From NCBI GenBank assembly GCA_016703545.1, contig JADJBX010000005.1:186001-250000 (forward strand): a stretch of 64,000 bases of DNA. Direction: 5' to 3'. Below the pieces are notes generated by a model. It ran no database searches. It had not been told where the DNA came from and saw only the letters and a program-made list of their open reading frames with translations. This document shows positions 8,382 through 18,179 of this stretch, one piece after another. The stretch's first letter is position 1. Each line of letters opens with the position of its first letter. The position numbers and the translations under genes are program-made. Source of the DNA: Candidatus Amarobacillus elongatus (GTDB lineage: Bacteria; Chloroflexota; Dehalococcoidia; Tepidiformales; Tepidiformaceae).

Positions 8382-9212
8382 ATGACGTTCAGTGACCGTT
8401 TATTCGCGGGCGAATTCCCGGTCGCGCTGGAGATCACGCCGCCCCAGCGGCCGCGGCCGGCGGTGCTCCTGCGGCGCGCCCGGCTGCTGGACGACCGGGC
8501 GGCCGCAATCAACGTCATCCAGCGGCCGGACCGGCAGCCGAGCCTGGACGCGTCGATCGCGCTCAGCGGGGAAGGGCTGGAGGCGGTGTGGCACCTGGTG
8601 GCGCGGGGGCTGACCGCGGAGGAGCTCGAGACGCAGCTGACCATCGCGCGCGCGGGCGGGATCCGGAACGTGCTCTGCATTCGCGGCGACCACAGCGGGC
8701 CCGAGGCGCCGGATGCGCTCACGGTGAAAAAGGTCATCGAGCGGACGGTGGGGGCGTTGCCGGGGGCGTGCGTGGGGGCCACGGTCAACCAGTACCAGGG
8801 CGACCGCGCCGCGGTCCTTCGCAACCTCCTGCCCAAGCTGCGAGCGGGGGCGCGGTATGTGCAGACGCAGCCGGTGTTCGACCCCGCGCAGCTGGCGCCG
8901 CTCGCCGAAGCGATCCGCGAGGGGGCGCCGGGCGTGAAGGTCGTGGCGATGGCGATGCCGCTGCTTTCGCTTGAGGCGGCCGAGAAGATCGAGAAGCGGC
9001 TGGGGATTGCGCTGCCGGCGGAGACGCTGGCGCGCATCGGCGAAGGGCCGGAGGGCGGCTGGAGCGCGTTCGAAGCCACGCTGGCGGCGCTGGTGTCGTG
9101 CGGCTTCGTGGACGGGGTGGCGGTCATGACGTTCGAAATGGACGCACCCGAGGGAATGGGCGAGCGGATCCTCGCGGCGCTGGACCGGGTGGGGCTGGCA
9201 AAGCGGCGGTAG
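8382..9212 (+). CDS. MetF-like methylenetetrahydrofolate reductase family protein
   Basis: ATG 8382 gives 276 residues. Family landmarks in order are VALEITPPQ (MetF has an ExxPP at this place), LCIRGDHSGPE (RGD loop), YVQTQPVFDPAQL (strand with the TQ pair before the flavin end) and VKVVAMAMPLLS. The TIM-barrel FAD-dependent reductases of this family reduce methylene-THF to methyl-THF. Several positions differ from classical MetF, so a related folate or corrinoid role is possible. An LLM oxidoreductase follows after 34 bases on the same strand, so the two may be co-transcribed. Confidence 0.75.
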   Translation: MTFSDRLFAGEFPVALEITPPQRPRPAVLLRRARLLDDRAAAINVIQRPDRQPSLDASIALSGEGLEAVWHLVARGLTAEELETQLTIARAGGIRNVLCIRGDHSGPEAPDALTVKKVIERTVGALPGACVGATVNQYQGDRAAVLRNLLPKLRAGARYVQTQPVFDPAQLAPLAEAIREGAPGVKVVAMAMPLLSLEAAEKIEKRLGIALPAETLARIGEGPEGGWSAFEATLAALVSCGFVDGVAVMTFEMDAPEGMGERILAALDRVGLAKRR

Positions 9213-9246
9213 GGCGGGCGGCCGGGCGGTGCGTTATCCTGCGGCC

Positions 9247-10107
9247 ATGCGAGTTGGAGTGGTGTTCCCCCAGACCGAGAGCGGCGACGACCCGGGCTTC
9301 GTGCGCGACTTTGCCCAGGCAGCGGAAGGGCTCGGGTTCGCGCACCTGGTGTACTACGACCATGTGCTGGGAGCCGTGCCGGAGCGGGAACCGCGGCTGA
9401 CGGGGCCGTATACCCACGAGACCATCTTCCATGAGCCGATGGTGGCATTCGGCTATCTCGCGGGGGTGACGTCGCGCATCGAGCTCGTCACGGGGATCCT
9501 GATCCTCCCCCAACGGCAGACGGCGCTGGTCGCGAAGCAGGCGGCGGAAGTGGACCTGCTCTCGGGCGGCCGGCTGCGGCTGGGTGTGGGCACGGGCTGG
9601 AACTATGTGGAGTACGACGCACTCGGGGAGAATTTCCACAACCGTGGGCGGCGGCAGGAGGAGCAGGTCGCGCTGCTGCGCGCGCTCTGGGGCGCCGAAG
9701 TGGTCGATTTCGAGGGGAAGTGGCATCGCGTCGACCGAGCGGGCATCCGGCCCCTTCCGAAGCGGCAGATCCCGATCTGGTTCGGCGGGTACCAGGAGGT
9801 GGTGTTCCGGCGCGCGGCACGGCTGGGCGATGGGTTCATCTTCGGCGGGCCGCAGGGGATGGCGATGGCCGCGCGGATGCGGGAGTGGGTGGCCGAAGCG
9901 GGCCGCGACCCGGCTGCGTTCGGCATCGAAGGGAACGTGGGGCTGGTCGCGGGGCCGGAGAAATGGAGCGAGCACGTTGCCGGGTGGCGCGACGCGGGCG
10001 CGACGCACCTTTCGCTGCGAACGATGGGCTCGGGGCTCGCGACGCCGGCGGACCACATCGCGGCGATGGAACGGTGGGCGCGCGAAACGGGCGCGCTCGC
10101 AGGCTAA
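9247..10107 (+). CDS. LLM class oxidoreductase, probably F420-dependent
   Basis: ATG 9247 gives 286 residues of the luciferase-like TIM barrel: MRVGVVFPQTE, LVYYDHVL, the strand RIELVTGILILPQRQ, then DLLSGGRLRLGVGTGW, IPIWFGG and DGFIFGG. The GRLRLGVGTGW block is typical of the actinobacterial/Chloroflexi F420-using branch. The presence of cofD at 40112 makes F420 a plausible cofactor, but FMN use cannot be excluded from sequence. The substrate is unknown. Confidence 0.85.
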   Translation: MRVGVVFPQTESGDDPGFVRDFAQAAEGLGFAHLVYYDHVLGAVPEREPRLTGPYTHETIFHEPMVAFGYLAGVTSRIELVTGILILPQRQTALVAKQAAEVDLLSGGRLRLGVGTGWNYVEYDALGENFHNRGRRQEEQVALLRALWGAEVVDFEGKWHRVDRAGIRPLPKRQIPIWFGGYQEVVFRRAARLGDGFIFGGPQGMAMAARMREWVAEAGRDPAAFGIEGNVGLVAGPEKWSEHVAGWRDAGATHLSLRTMGSGLATPADHIAAMERWARETGALAG

Positions 10108-10133
10108 CGAACGAGGCGGAGGAGGACGCAGGG

Positions 10134-10757
10134 GTGATCGAGGGCGCGGACCGGCTGGTCCTTGAAGGCGAACATGTGCGGCTGGAGCCGCTGGCGCTCA
10201 GCCATGTGAGCGCGCTCGTGGAGGCGGCGGACGAATCGCGCGAGACGTATGCGTGGACGTGGGTGCCCGATGGCAAGGAAGGGACTGCCGCGTACACGCT
10301 CGAACTCATCCAATGGCGGCGGCAGGGGCTCGTCGTGCCGTTCGCGACGGTGCGGAAGTCGGACGGGCGGGTTGTGGGCGCGACGCGCTTTATGTCCATT
10401 ACCTCGTTCGATTGGCCGGAGCGGAGCCCGCATCGGCGCACGCTGGACTCGGTCGAGATCGGCGGGACGTGGCTGGCGGCCTCGGCGCAGCGCACCCCCG
10501 TGAACACCGAGGCGAAGTACCTGATGCTGCGGCACGCCTTCGAGGAATGGAACGTCCACCGCGTCGAGCTGCTCACCGACGAACGGAACGAGCGATCGCG
10601 GCGGGCGATCGAGCGGCTCGGAGCGAAGCTGGACGGCGTGCTGCGCAATCACCGCATGGGGGCGGATCTGAACCTGCGCAGCAGCGCCGTGTATTCCGTG
10701 ATTGAGCCGGAGTGGCCGGCGGTGAAGGCGGGGCTGGAACGCAAGCTGGGGCGGTAA
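10134..10757 (+). CDS. GNAT family N-acetyltransferase, RimJ/RimL type
   Basis: GTG 10134 follows GGCGGAGGAGG at the usual spacing, which decides the start; 207 residues result. GEHVRLEPLALSHVSAL is the usual opening of RimJ-like acetyltransferases, followed by IGGTWLAASAQRTPVNTEAKYL and the C-terminal NERSRRAIERLGAKLDG with the acetyl-CoA pyrophosphate region. The substrate may be a protein N-terminus or a small amine; the sequence does not tell. It begins 27 bases after the LLM gene. Confidence 0.85.
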   Translation: MIEGADRLVLEGEHVRLEPLALSHVSALVEAADESRETYAWTWVPDGKEGTAAYTLELIQWRRQGLVVPFATVRKSDGRVVGATRFMSITSFDWPERSPHRRTLDSVEIGGTWLAASAQRTPVNTEAKYLMLRHAFEEWNVHRVELLTDERNERSRRAIERLGAKLDGVLRNHRMGADLNLRSSAVYSVIEPEWPAVKAGLERKLGR

Positions 10758-10780
10758 CGCCTGCCGCTCGTACCCGACGC

Positions 10781-11257
10781 CTACCCGCCGTAGTTCACGC
10801 CGCACTCCTTGAGGGTCAGCGGGTCTCGCTGATCACGGACGCCGGCTTCAACGACACGGCCGACGACGATAGCGTGGTCCCCTTCCTCGACGAGCGTGGC
10901 CACCTCGCATTCGAACCAGGCAGGGCAATCGCTGAGGATGGGGGCGCCCGTGGTGTGCGTCTCGTAGGCGTATTCGCCGAACCTGCCATCCTGGGGTTCC
11001 ACGTGCCGGAAGAACGCAAACGCCATGTCCTTCTGGCCCGTCGCGAACACGCTGACGGCGAACTTCCTGGTGGACTTGAGGAGTTCGTAGGTGGCGGTTT
11101 CCTGCTTCACGCCGACAACGACGAGGGGCGGCTGGAAGGAGGCCTGAGTCACCCAGTTCACGCTCGAAATGGTGGCCTGCGCGCCTTCGCCGACGCCGAG
11201 GCCGAAGAGGCCGTAGGGGATCATTCGTAGCGCGGTCTTCTTCGCCTGTTCGTCCAT
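10781..11257 (-). CDS. Flavin reductase family protein (FMN-binding split barrel)
   Basis: A 158-residue protein whose order of blocks fits flavin reductase-like domains: the LFGLGVGEG opening, ISSVNWVTQASFQPPLVVVGV, a KFAVSVFATGQ strand, then CPAWFECEV and GDHAIVVGRVVEAG. The family binds FMN and either reduces free flavin with NAD(P)H or is a flavoprotein itself. It converges on the GNAT gene with only 23 bases between stops. No monooxygenase partner is adjacent. Confidence 0.85.
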   Translation of the reverse strand: MDEQAKKTALRMIPYGLFGLGVGEGAQATISSVNWVTQASFQPPLVVVGVKQETATYELLKSTRKFAVSVFATGQKDMAFAFFRHVEPQDGRFGEYAYETHTTGAPILSDCPAWFECEVATLVEEGDHAIVVGRVVEAGVRDQRDPLTLKECGVNYGG

Positions 11258-11366
11258 GGGGAACCTCCGGGGGATTGGTGGCGATGCTGGCGGAGCCGTC
11301 GCGAGGTGTCAACGATGGGGCGTTGAGAATCGGCCGCCTATACTCCGGGGCCTGCGAGGAGATGCG

Positions 11367-12103
11367 ATGAAGACGACGGTAGCGGTGCTGGCGGTGCTGG
11401 GCATGGTGGCCGCAGGGCGTGCGAGCGGCGGCGTCGACGGACCCGCGTACGAACCGGCGAAGGCGGATGCCATCGCGCATGCGGCGCTGCTTTCGCCCGT
11501 GGACCTGCCGGGGAGCGGCTGGGTGATCGCGAGCCGCGACCAGTTCCCCGACAACGAGCGGCTGGATGCGGCCGTGGACAGCGCGGCGTGCACTTCCGCC
11601 GAGGCGAAGTCGAAGGCGGCGAAGGACGCGGCCGCGGCCGATCGCGCGGGCCGGGCGCGGCTCGAACTGGAGTTGGCGGCGAAGGGCGCGGTGCAGATTT
11701 CGACCACCATCGACCACACGGTTTCGATCCAGAACACGGCGGACGCGACCGATCGCGCGATGGAGGCGTTCCGCGCGCACTCGCCGCCAGCGACGACCTG
11801 GGCAAGTGCCTCGGGGAGGTCGTGTCGAAGGGCCTGGGGTCGGCGCCGGGCACGAAGGTGACGGCGACGACGGTGAAGGCGGCCGGGAGCGTTCCCAATG
11901 GTGGCGCCGCGAGCGCGTTCGATATCGCCATCACCATCCAGAACCAGACGCTGGAGATGCGGGTCGAATCGTACGTATGGCAGGACGGGAACGCGGGCGT
12001 GACCGTGGCCATCACGGGCCAGAAGGACCAGGTGACCGCCGAAGTGGTCAAGAAGGCGCTGGACACGGCGAATGCGAAGCTGAAGGCACAGCAGGGAGAT
12101 TGA
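11367..12103 (+). CDS. Secreted hypothetical protein (frameshifted)
   Basis: ATG 11367 opens with MKTTVAVLAVLGMVAAG, a short signal-like hydrophobic segment. The mature part contains LLSPVDLPGSGWVIASRDQF and an Ala/Lys-rich helix. The reading is lost near 11780, where the sense continues one frame over as DDLGKCLGEVVSKG and ends with VTVAITGQKDQVTAEVVKKAL at 12103. The corrected product is about 245 residues. I do not recognise the family. The export signal and the beta-like C-terminal half suggest an extracytoplasmic protein. Confidence 0.6.
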
Positions 12104-12140
12104 TGGTGACCCGCGCGGCCGGGGCGGGTAGAGTTCGCGC

Positions 12141-12554
12141 GTGAACATCTTTTTCGACGTGGACGACACGCTCATCACCTGGGACGTGAAGCTGCGGCCG
12201 AACGTCCATCACGTGTTCGAACAGCTCCGGGGGGATGGGCACACGATCTACCTGTGGAGCGGGTACGGCCCTCGCTGGGAGGTCGTGCGGCGATTCGACC
12301 TGCACGAGCACATCACCGATTGCCATTGGAAGCCGCTCCACGACCATCACGAGCGGCTCGAGGAGCTGGGCGTGCCGATGACGCCGGACTACACGGTCGA
12401 CGACCACCCGGACATCATCAAGGCGTTCGGCGGCAGCCACATCCAGGCGCCGGGACCGTACCTGGAGCGGGACACGGAGATGCTGCGCGTGCTGGACGAG
12501 ATCCGCGCGTTCGTGCGGATGCGGGAGTTACCGGGGCTGCCCTCGAACCCGTGA
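12141..12554 (+). CDS. HAD superfamily hydrolase
   Basis: GTG 12141 gives 137 residues. Motif I is FFDVDDTLITWD (residues 4-15) with both catalytic Asp. IYLWSGYG provides the motif II Ser, and YTVDDHPDII has the acidic pair of motif IV. No cap domain fits in this length, so it is a minimal HAD phosphatase of the type acting on phosphorylated small molecules or proteins. Its TGA overlaps the GTG of the next gene, so the two phosphatases are probably coupled. Confidence 0.8.
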   Translation: MNIFFDVDDTLITWDVKLRPNVHHVFEQLRGDGHTIYLWSGYGPRWEVVRRFDLHEHITDCHWKPLHDHHERLEELGVPMTPDYTVDDHPDIIKAFGGSHIQAPGPYLERDTEMLRVLDEIRAFVRMRELPGLPSNP

Positions 12555-13108
12555 CGGTGGTGCTGGTCCGGCACGCAATGCCCGAAGTGCGCCGCGGCGT
12601 GAGTTCGCGGCTGTGGACGCTCGGCGAGCGCGGGCGCGAGGACTGCGTACTGCTGGCGCACGCGCTGACGGGCCCGTTGGCGCCGGTGGCGTTCTCCAGC
12701 GACGAGCCGAAGGCCCGGGAAACGGCGGCGGTGATCGCGCTGCGCCGCGGCCTGCGAACCGCCGTGGACGCGCGCTTCGCTGAAGTCGATCGCCCGCAGG
12801 AATGGGTGGAGGACCATGCCGCCCTCGCGCGGCGCTACCTCGCCGGGGAGCCACTGCCAGGGTGGGAGCCGCACGGAACGGTCGTGGCGCGATTCGCGGG
12901 TGCCATCGCGGACGCCGTGACGGTCGAAGGCGGCGGTGACGTTGTGGTGGCAACGCACGGCATGGCGATGACGCTGTGGGCGTCTGCCGTCGCCGGGATC
13001 GCGGACCCGGTGAGGTGGTGGGAAGCACTCACCTTTCCCGATGCGTGGCGGGTGGACCCGCGGGCGGGCGCGTTGGAGCACCTGTACCTGGGCGGGACCA
13101 CGGCGTAG
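12551..13108 (+). CDS. Histidine phosphatase family protein
   Basis: GTG 12551 overlaps the previous stop by four bases (GTGA). The 185-residue product has VVLVRHAMPE, the RH phosphate-binding motif, then FSSDEPKARETA and a second catalytic His in VVATHGMAM. The family transfers phosphate from mono-esters through phospho-His. The third residue of the usual RHG motif is Ala here, seen in some active members. The substrate is unknown. Confidence 0.85.
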   Translation: MTVVLVRHAMPEVRRGVSSRLWTLGERGREDCVLLAHALTGPLAPVAFSSDEPKARETAAVIALRRGLRTAVDARFAEVDRPQEWVEDHAALARRYLAGEPLPGWEPHGTVVARFAGAIADAVTVEGGGDVVVATHGMAMTLWASAVAGIADPVRWWEALTFPDAWRVDPRAGALEHLYLGGTTA

Positions 13109-13187
13109 TAGCCGGTCCCGGGCTCAAGCCGCGAGAGCGCTGCCACGAGTCGGTCGTGGACGCAGTGAACCCGATACGGACAACAGA

Positions 13188-13211
13188 AAGGCCCGGCGGA
13201 TGCCGGGCCTT
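13188..13211. terminator. Bidirectional terminator between the phosphatase gene and the nuo operon
   Basis: A perfect 10-bp stem AAGGCCCGGC (13188-13197), loop GGAT and GCCGGGCCTT (13202-13211) lies between the plus-strand phosphatase stop (13108) and the minus-strand nuoN stop (13236). The A/T pairs at the base suit both directions. Confidence 0.85.
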
Positions 13212-13235
13212 CGTGTGGTCTCGCGGTGGCGCGGG

Positions 13236-14727
13236 TCAGGGGGCGCGGACGGCCTCGCCGGTGATGCCCTGGTACAGGGTCTCGGTGGCGTGGTCGGCGG
13301 CCTTGTACAGCGGCGCGGGGTACACGCCGATGAAGATGACGCCAAGCATGAGCGCCGCCGCGAGCGCGCTGAGCAGCATGTTCGGGCGGAACCGGACCAT
13401 GCCGGGCTCGGGGTCGTACAGGTACATCTGCCGCATGACCATCAGGTAGTAGTAGAGGCTGATGAAGCTGTTGAGGACGCCCAGGGCGATGAGCCACAGC
13501 AGCCCGTCGGTGGTGGCCGACTGGAACAGCAGCAGCTTCGTGGTGAAGCCGGCAAAGAACGGAAGGCCGGCGAAGGAGAAGAGCGACACGGTGATGACGA
13601 CCGCGAGGAAGGGGGACGTCTCGGCGAGGCCGCGGAGGCCCTCGATCGTGTCCTTGCCGGTCTTGTTGTAGTACGCGGTGAGGGCGGCGAAGAGCGCGAG
13701 CGTGGACACGACGTAGCCGCCGATGTGCAACAGGAGCGCGCTCGACGCGTTGCGGCCGACCTCCTCGTCGCCGTAACCGATGGCGGCGATGACGACGAGC
13801 ATGTAGCCGACCTGGCCGATCGAGCTGTAGGCGACGAGGCGCTTGAGGTTCGATTGCTGGATGGCGATGAGGTTGCCGAGGATCATCGTCGCGGCGGCGA
13901 GGAAGGCGACGGCCCAGCGCCACGACTCGGCATCGGTGCTGAAGGCGGCCGTGAAGAGGCGGACGAAGAGGGCGAAGCCCGCCGCCTTCGAGAGCGTCGA
14001 AAGGAAGCCCGTAATGGGCATCGGCGCGCCTTCGTAGGCATCCGGGGCCCACATGTGGAATGGCGCGGCGGACACCTTGAATCCGACGCCGGCGAGGATG
14101 AGCATGAAGCCGACGACGGTGGCGGCGTTGGTATCGGCGCCGGGCTCGCGGAGGGCGGCGGCGATTTCGTCGTAATGGGTGCTGCCGGTGACGCCGTAGA
14201 TGAGGCTCACGCCGTAGAGCAGCATGGCGCTGGAGAAGGCGCCGAGGAGGATGTACTTGAGGCTCGCCTCGCTGCTCAGGCCGTCGCGCTTCACGTAGCC
14301 GACGAGGATGTAGAGGCAGAAGCTGAGGAGTTCGAGCGAGATGTAGGCGGTGATCAGTTCGCGCGCGGCGGCCATGTAGATGCTGGCGGCGCCGGCGAGA
14401 AGCAGCAGCCCGTAGTACTCCGGAGGCGGTCTTCGTGCGGTCCTTCATGTACGCGGCGGACATGAGCGCGGTGCAGAAGACGACGCCAGCGCCGAGCAGG
14501 CGGAAGTACGTGGTGAAGTTGTCGGACTGGATGAGCCCCTGGAAGGAGTTCGTATCCATGCCGATGTAGAAGCAGCCGGCGATGCCCCAGGCAAGCGCGC
14601 CGAGAGCGGTGATGTACGCGGGGATATCGCGGCGCATCTTCGGGAAGAAGAGTTCGAGCGCGATGACGAGGGCCGCCCAGCCGCCGGCGATGAATTCGGG
14701 AATGAAGATGGTGTAGTCGCGTTCCAT
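13236..14727 (-). CDS. nuoN: NADH-quinone oxidoreductase subunit N (frameshifted)
   Basis: ATG 14727 shares one base with the nuoM stop (TGATG). The first 100 residues, with three membrane helices, read cleanly to DRTKTASG. A 1-base shift near 14420 moves the sense to the frame ending at 13236. That part holds the antiporter-like core: the discontinuous-helix region with conserved Lys (GVGFKVSAAPFHMWAPD), SNLKRLVAYSSIGQVGY and FSFAGLPFFAGFTTKLLLF. Subunit N is one of the three proton-pumping antiporter-like membrane subunits of complex I. It is the last gene of the operon. The shift is probably a sequence error, since the protein is otherwise well conserved. Confidence 0.95.
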
Positions 14728-16256
14728 CAGCCGGTGACCCCCGGGATGAGCGTGACGCTGGCGCCGATGCGGTCGGTGAAGGGCGCCCACCAGACACCCA
14801 TGACGACGATGGAGGCGATCAGGAGGCCGCCGGCCATGACTTCAAGGGGGCGCAGGTCACGCAAGGCTCCACCGCCCCATCGTGGGTTCAGCGGTCCGAA
14901 GAATACGATCGAGAACATGCGGAGCATGTAACCGGCGGCGAGTGCGGCGGCGAAGATCGCGAGGCCGCCGAAGAGTGGGTACGTGCGGAACGTGGCCACG
15001 AAGATGTGGAATTCGGCGGTGAAGCCAGAGAGTCCGGGAAGACCGACGTTCGCAAGGCCGGCGATGGTGTAGAACACCACCCAGGTTGGCATCACCTTGC
15101 CGAGACCGCCGAAGTCCTTGAGGTCGCGGGTGTGGGCCTGGTCGTAGAGGGCGCCAATCATGAGGAAGACGAGAGCCGTCATGACGCCGTGGCTGAACAT
15201 CTGGAGGACGGCCCCGGTGATGCCGATGGAGTTCATCGTCGCGAGGCCCATGAGGACGTAGCCCATGTGGCTAACGGAGCTGTAGCCCGAGATGAGCTTG
15301 AAGTCGCGCTGGGTGAGGGCGGCGGTGGCGCCATAGACGGCGCCGATGGTGCCGAGAACCATCAGGCCCGGCATCCAGAACTCGGCGCCCACGGGCAGGA
15401 GCTGGATACCGAGGCGGATGATGCCGAACGCGCCGAGCTTCATCAGGACGCCCGCGTGGACCATCGACACCGCGGTGGGGGCCGACATGTGGCCGTCGGG
15501 CGACCATGTGTGGAAGGGCCAGAGGGCGGCGAGGACGCCGCAGCCAATGACGAAGAGCGGGAAGAACGTCTTCTGGAAGGTCGGGTCCAGGGTGCCGTCG
15601 CTGCCGGCCGCCCAGAGGCGAACCATATCGAACGTGCCGAGGCCGGCTTCGTGGAAGACCGCGAAGATGCCGATCCAGATGAGGACCGAGCCGGCGACCA
15701 GCATGAGCGTGAGCTTCATGGCGCCGTATTCCTTGCGGGTGGAACCCCAGACGCCGATGAGCAGGTACAGCGGCACGACCGCGAGTTCGTAGAAGAAGAA
15801 GAAGAAGAAGAGGTCGAGCGAGAAGAAGGTGCCGTAGACGCCGCCGACGAGCATCCAGAAGAGGATGAAGAAGTCCTTGGGGCGGAAGTCGAGCTTCCAG
15901 GAGGCGAGGCAGCCGGCGAACGCGACGACGCCGGTCAGCAGGGCCATGGTGGCGGAGATGCCATCGACGCCGAGGTAGAAGCTGATGCCGTTCTCGCCGA
16001 GGATGCCGGTGTTTTCGACCCATGCCCAGCGGAGCTGCATCTGGATCTGGCTGCCGGGGCCAAGGTCGGGACCGTGCACCTGGTAGGCGGCAAAGATGTA
16101 CACGCTGAGCCCGAGCATGATCGCCGCGAAGAACAGCGACACGTAGCGGACCAGCATCTTCTGGCTGCCGGGAATGAACACGAGCAGCAGCATTGCCAGC
16201 AGGGGCGCCGCCAGGGTCGCGAGGACGGCGTATCCCTGGGCCTCATCGAAGGTCAT
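14727..16256 (-). CDS. nuoM: NADH-quinone oxidoreductase subunit M
   Basis: A 509-residue polytopic membrane protein. Diagnostic blocks are the loop-Glu segment FFYELAVVPLYLLIG, FHTWSPDGHMSAPTAVSMVHAGVLMKLG in two pieces around 250-280, and SGYSSVSHMGYVLMG. The pump Glu in helix 5 and the Lys in helix 7 are present. It translocates protons in the membrane arm of complex I. The gene lies two bases from nuoL and overlaps nuoN by one base. No damage is seen. Confidence 0.97.
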   Translation of the reverse strand: MTFDEAQGYAVLATLAAPLLAMLLLVFIPGSQKMLVRYVSLFFAAIMLGLSVYIFAAYQVHGPDLGPGSQIQMQLRWAWVENTGILGENGISFYLGVDGISATMALLTGVVAFAGCLASWKLDFRPKDFFILFWMLVGGVYGTFFSLDLFFFFFFYELAVVPLYLLIGVWGSTRKEYGAMKLTLMLVAGSVLIWIGIFAVFHEAGLGTFDMVRLWAAGSDGTLDPTFQKTFFPLFVIGCGVLAALWPFHTWSPDGHMSAPTAVSMVHAGVLMKLGAFGIIRLGIQLLPVGAEFWMPGLMVLGTIGAVYGATAALTQRDFKLISGYSSVSHMGYVLMGLATMNSIGITGAVLQMFSHGVMTALVFLMIGALYDQAHTRDLKDFGGLGKVMPTWVVFYTIAGLANVGLPGLSGFTAEFHIFVATFRTYPLFGGLAIFAAALAAGYMLRMFSIVFFGPLNPRWGGGALRDLRPLEVMAGGLLIASIVVMGVWWAPFTDRIGASVTLIPGVTG

Positions 16257-16258
16257 CG

Positions 16259-18160
16259 TCAGCCCCTCACCACGAGCCCGGCGACGGTGAGCCCGACGAC
16301 ACCGAGGGCGATGCCCATGGCGTAGTTCGGGACCTTGCCGGTCTGAATGTACTTCATTACTGATCCGGCGTAGCCGGTCACTTGCGCGGAACCATCGACG
16401 CCCGTGTCGTTGACGACGTAGCGGTCGAACCAGGAGACGACAAAGCTGAAGCCGAGGAGGGCCTTATCGATGCCGTACTGGTACATCTCATCGAAATAGA
16501 GCTTGTTGCGAAGCATGTCGTAAACGCCGGGCTGCCAGCGGGCGAGGGCGGTCGACTTATCGATCTTGTTGCCCCAGTAGAGGTAGGCGCCGGTGAAGAC
16601 ACCGATGACACCCATGGCGAGCGAGGCCGTCGCCCAGCCGGCATCGAAGTGGTATTCGTGCGGGCCGTGATGGGGAATGAAGATGAATTCGGTGATGCCG
16701 CCGGGGAAGCCGAGGCCCTCCGCGAACCCGCCGAAGACGACCCAGCCGGCGCCAATGGCGAGCACGGCGAGGAACATGAGCGGGAAGGTCATGAAGAGGT
16801 TGGACTCGTGGGTGTGCTCGTACACGTGGTGGTCACGCGGGGCACCGAGGAACGTCCGGATGAAAAGGCGAGTGGTGTAGAAGGCAGTCATGACGGCTGA
16901 GAAGCCGAGCAGGACGACGGCCCACGCGCCCCACTTATCGTTGAGGGTGACGAAGATTTCGTCCTTCGACCAGAAACCGGCGAGCGGCGGAAGGCCGGCG
17001 AGGGCGACGGAGCCGATGAAGAAGGTGGTACCGGTAATCGGCATCTTCTTCCAGAGGCCGCCGAGCTTGTCCATCTCCTGGTTGTGGTGGGTGGCGTGGA
17101 TAACGGAACCCGAACCGAGGAAGAGGAGGGCCTTGAAGAAGGCGTGGGTCATGAGGTGGAACATCGCGACGCCCGGGCTGCCGGCGCCGAGGGCGACGAA
17201 CATGAAGCCGAGCTGGCCCACCGTGGAGTAGGCGAGCACCTTCTTGATGTCGGTCTGGGCGAGCGCCATGAAACCGGTGAGGACGGCGGTGGTGAGACCA
17301 ACGCAGGTGACGACGAGCAGCATGCCATCGGCGACTTCGAAGACCGGCAGCATGCGGGCGGTGAGGTAGACGCCGGCGACGACCATGGTGGCCGCGTGGA
17401 TGAGGGCGGAGACCGGCGTGGGGCCTTCCATGGCGTCCGGGAGCCAGACGTGGAAGGGGACCTGCGCGGACTTGCCCATGGCGCCGAGGAAGAGGGCCAT
17501 GCAGGCGACGAAGAGGTAGGTCTGGCTGTACCCGCCCTCTTCGGCGTGGTGGATGATCTCCTGGATGTTGAATGTCCCGGCGCCCTTCCACAGCAGGATG
17601 ATGCCGATCATGAGACCGATATCGCCGGTGCGGGTGGTGATGAACGCCTTCTTGGCGGCCTCGGCGGCGGAGCGCTTCTCCCAATAGAAGCCGATGAGCA
17701 GGAACGAGCAGACGCCGACCAGTTCCCAGCTGACGAGGAGCAGGAGCAGGTTGTCGCTCGTGACGAGCATGAGCATGGAGGCGACGAAGAGCTGGAGGAG
17801 GGCGAAGAACCAGTAGTAGCGCGGCTCACCCTTCATGTAGCCGATGGAGAAGATGTTCACCATCAGGGCCACGGTGGTGACGACGCCGAACATGAGGATG
17901 GTCATCGGGTCGATGAAGAGGCCAAGTTCGACGCGCATCGCACCGACGTCGCTCCACTCGGTACTGGTGGTCCAGGGGCCGAGGCCGTCGCGGTGGCCGA
18001 GGAAGTACGCGGCGACGGCGATCATCAGTACCCATGCGGTGCCGGTGGAGGCGACGCCAAGGTAATCGCCGCCGCGGGGCATGTACCGCCCGTAGAAGGC
18101 AAGCACGAAGAACATGCCCGCCGGGATGGCGGCGAGCAACCATGCGTTCTCGGGATTCAT
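16259..18160 (-). CDS. nuoL: NADH-quinone oxidoreductase subunit L
   Basis: The start at ATG 18160 (MNPENAWLLAAIP) gives 633 residues; the longer upstream frame lacks membrane character. Landmarks are LVSWELVGVCSFLLIGFYW, KSAQVPFHVWLPDAMEGPTPVSALIHAATM in two pieces, LAYSTVGQLGFMF and FWSKDEIF. The C-terminal helices that form the lateral arm are present (the last 70 residues, GSVMKYIQTGKVPNYAMG). It is the distal proton-pumping subunit of complex I. It lies between nuoK and nuoM without gaps. Confidence 0.97.
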   Translation of the reverse strand: MNPENAWLLAAIPAGMFFVLAFYGRYMPRGGDYLGVASTGTAWVLMIAVAAYFLGHRDGLGPWTTSTEWSDVGAMRVELGLFIDPMTILMFGVVTTVALMVNIFSIGYMKGEPRYYWFFALLQLFVASMLMLVTSDNLLLLLVSWELVGVCSFLLIGFYWEKRSAAEAAKKAFITTRTGDIGLMIGIILLWKGAGTFNIQEIIHHAEEGGYSQTYLFVACMALFLGAMGKSAQVPFHVWLPDAMEGPTPVSALIHAATMVVAGVYLTARMLPVFEVADGMLLVVTCVGLTTAVLTGFMALAQTDIKKVLAYSTVGQLGFMFVALGAGSPGVAMFHLMTHAFFKALLFLGSGSVIHATHHNQEMDKLGGLWKKMPITGTTFFIGSVALAGLPPLAGFWSKDEIFVTLNDKWGAWAVVLLGFSAVMTAFYTTRLFIRTFLGAPRDHHVYEHTHESNLFMTFPLMFLAVLAIGAGWVVFGGFAEGLGFPGGITEFIFIPHHGPHEYHFDAGWATASLAMGVIGVFTGAYLYWGNKIDKSTALARWQPGVYDMLRNKLYFDEMYQYGIDKALLGFSFVVSWFDRYVVNDTGVDGSAQVTGYAGSVMKYIQTGKVPNYAMGIALGVVGLTVAGLVVRG

Positions 18161-18179
18161 CTCGTCGTGAAGTCCCCTT

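Noticed and set aside
15006..16325. A 439-residue plus-strand open frame over nuoM
   Set aside because: Glu/Gly/His-rich antisense shadow of nuoM; no start signal or family pattern. Many similar long antisense frames occur in this high-GC DNA.
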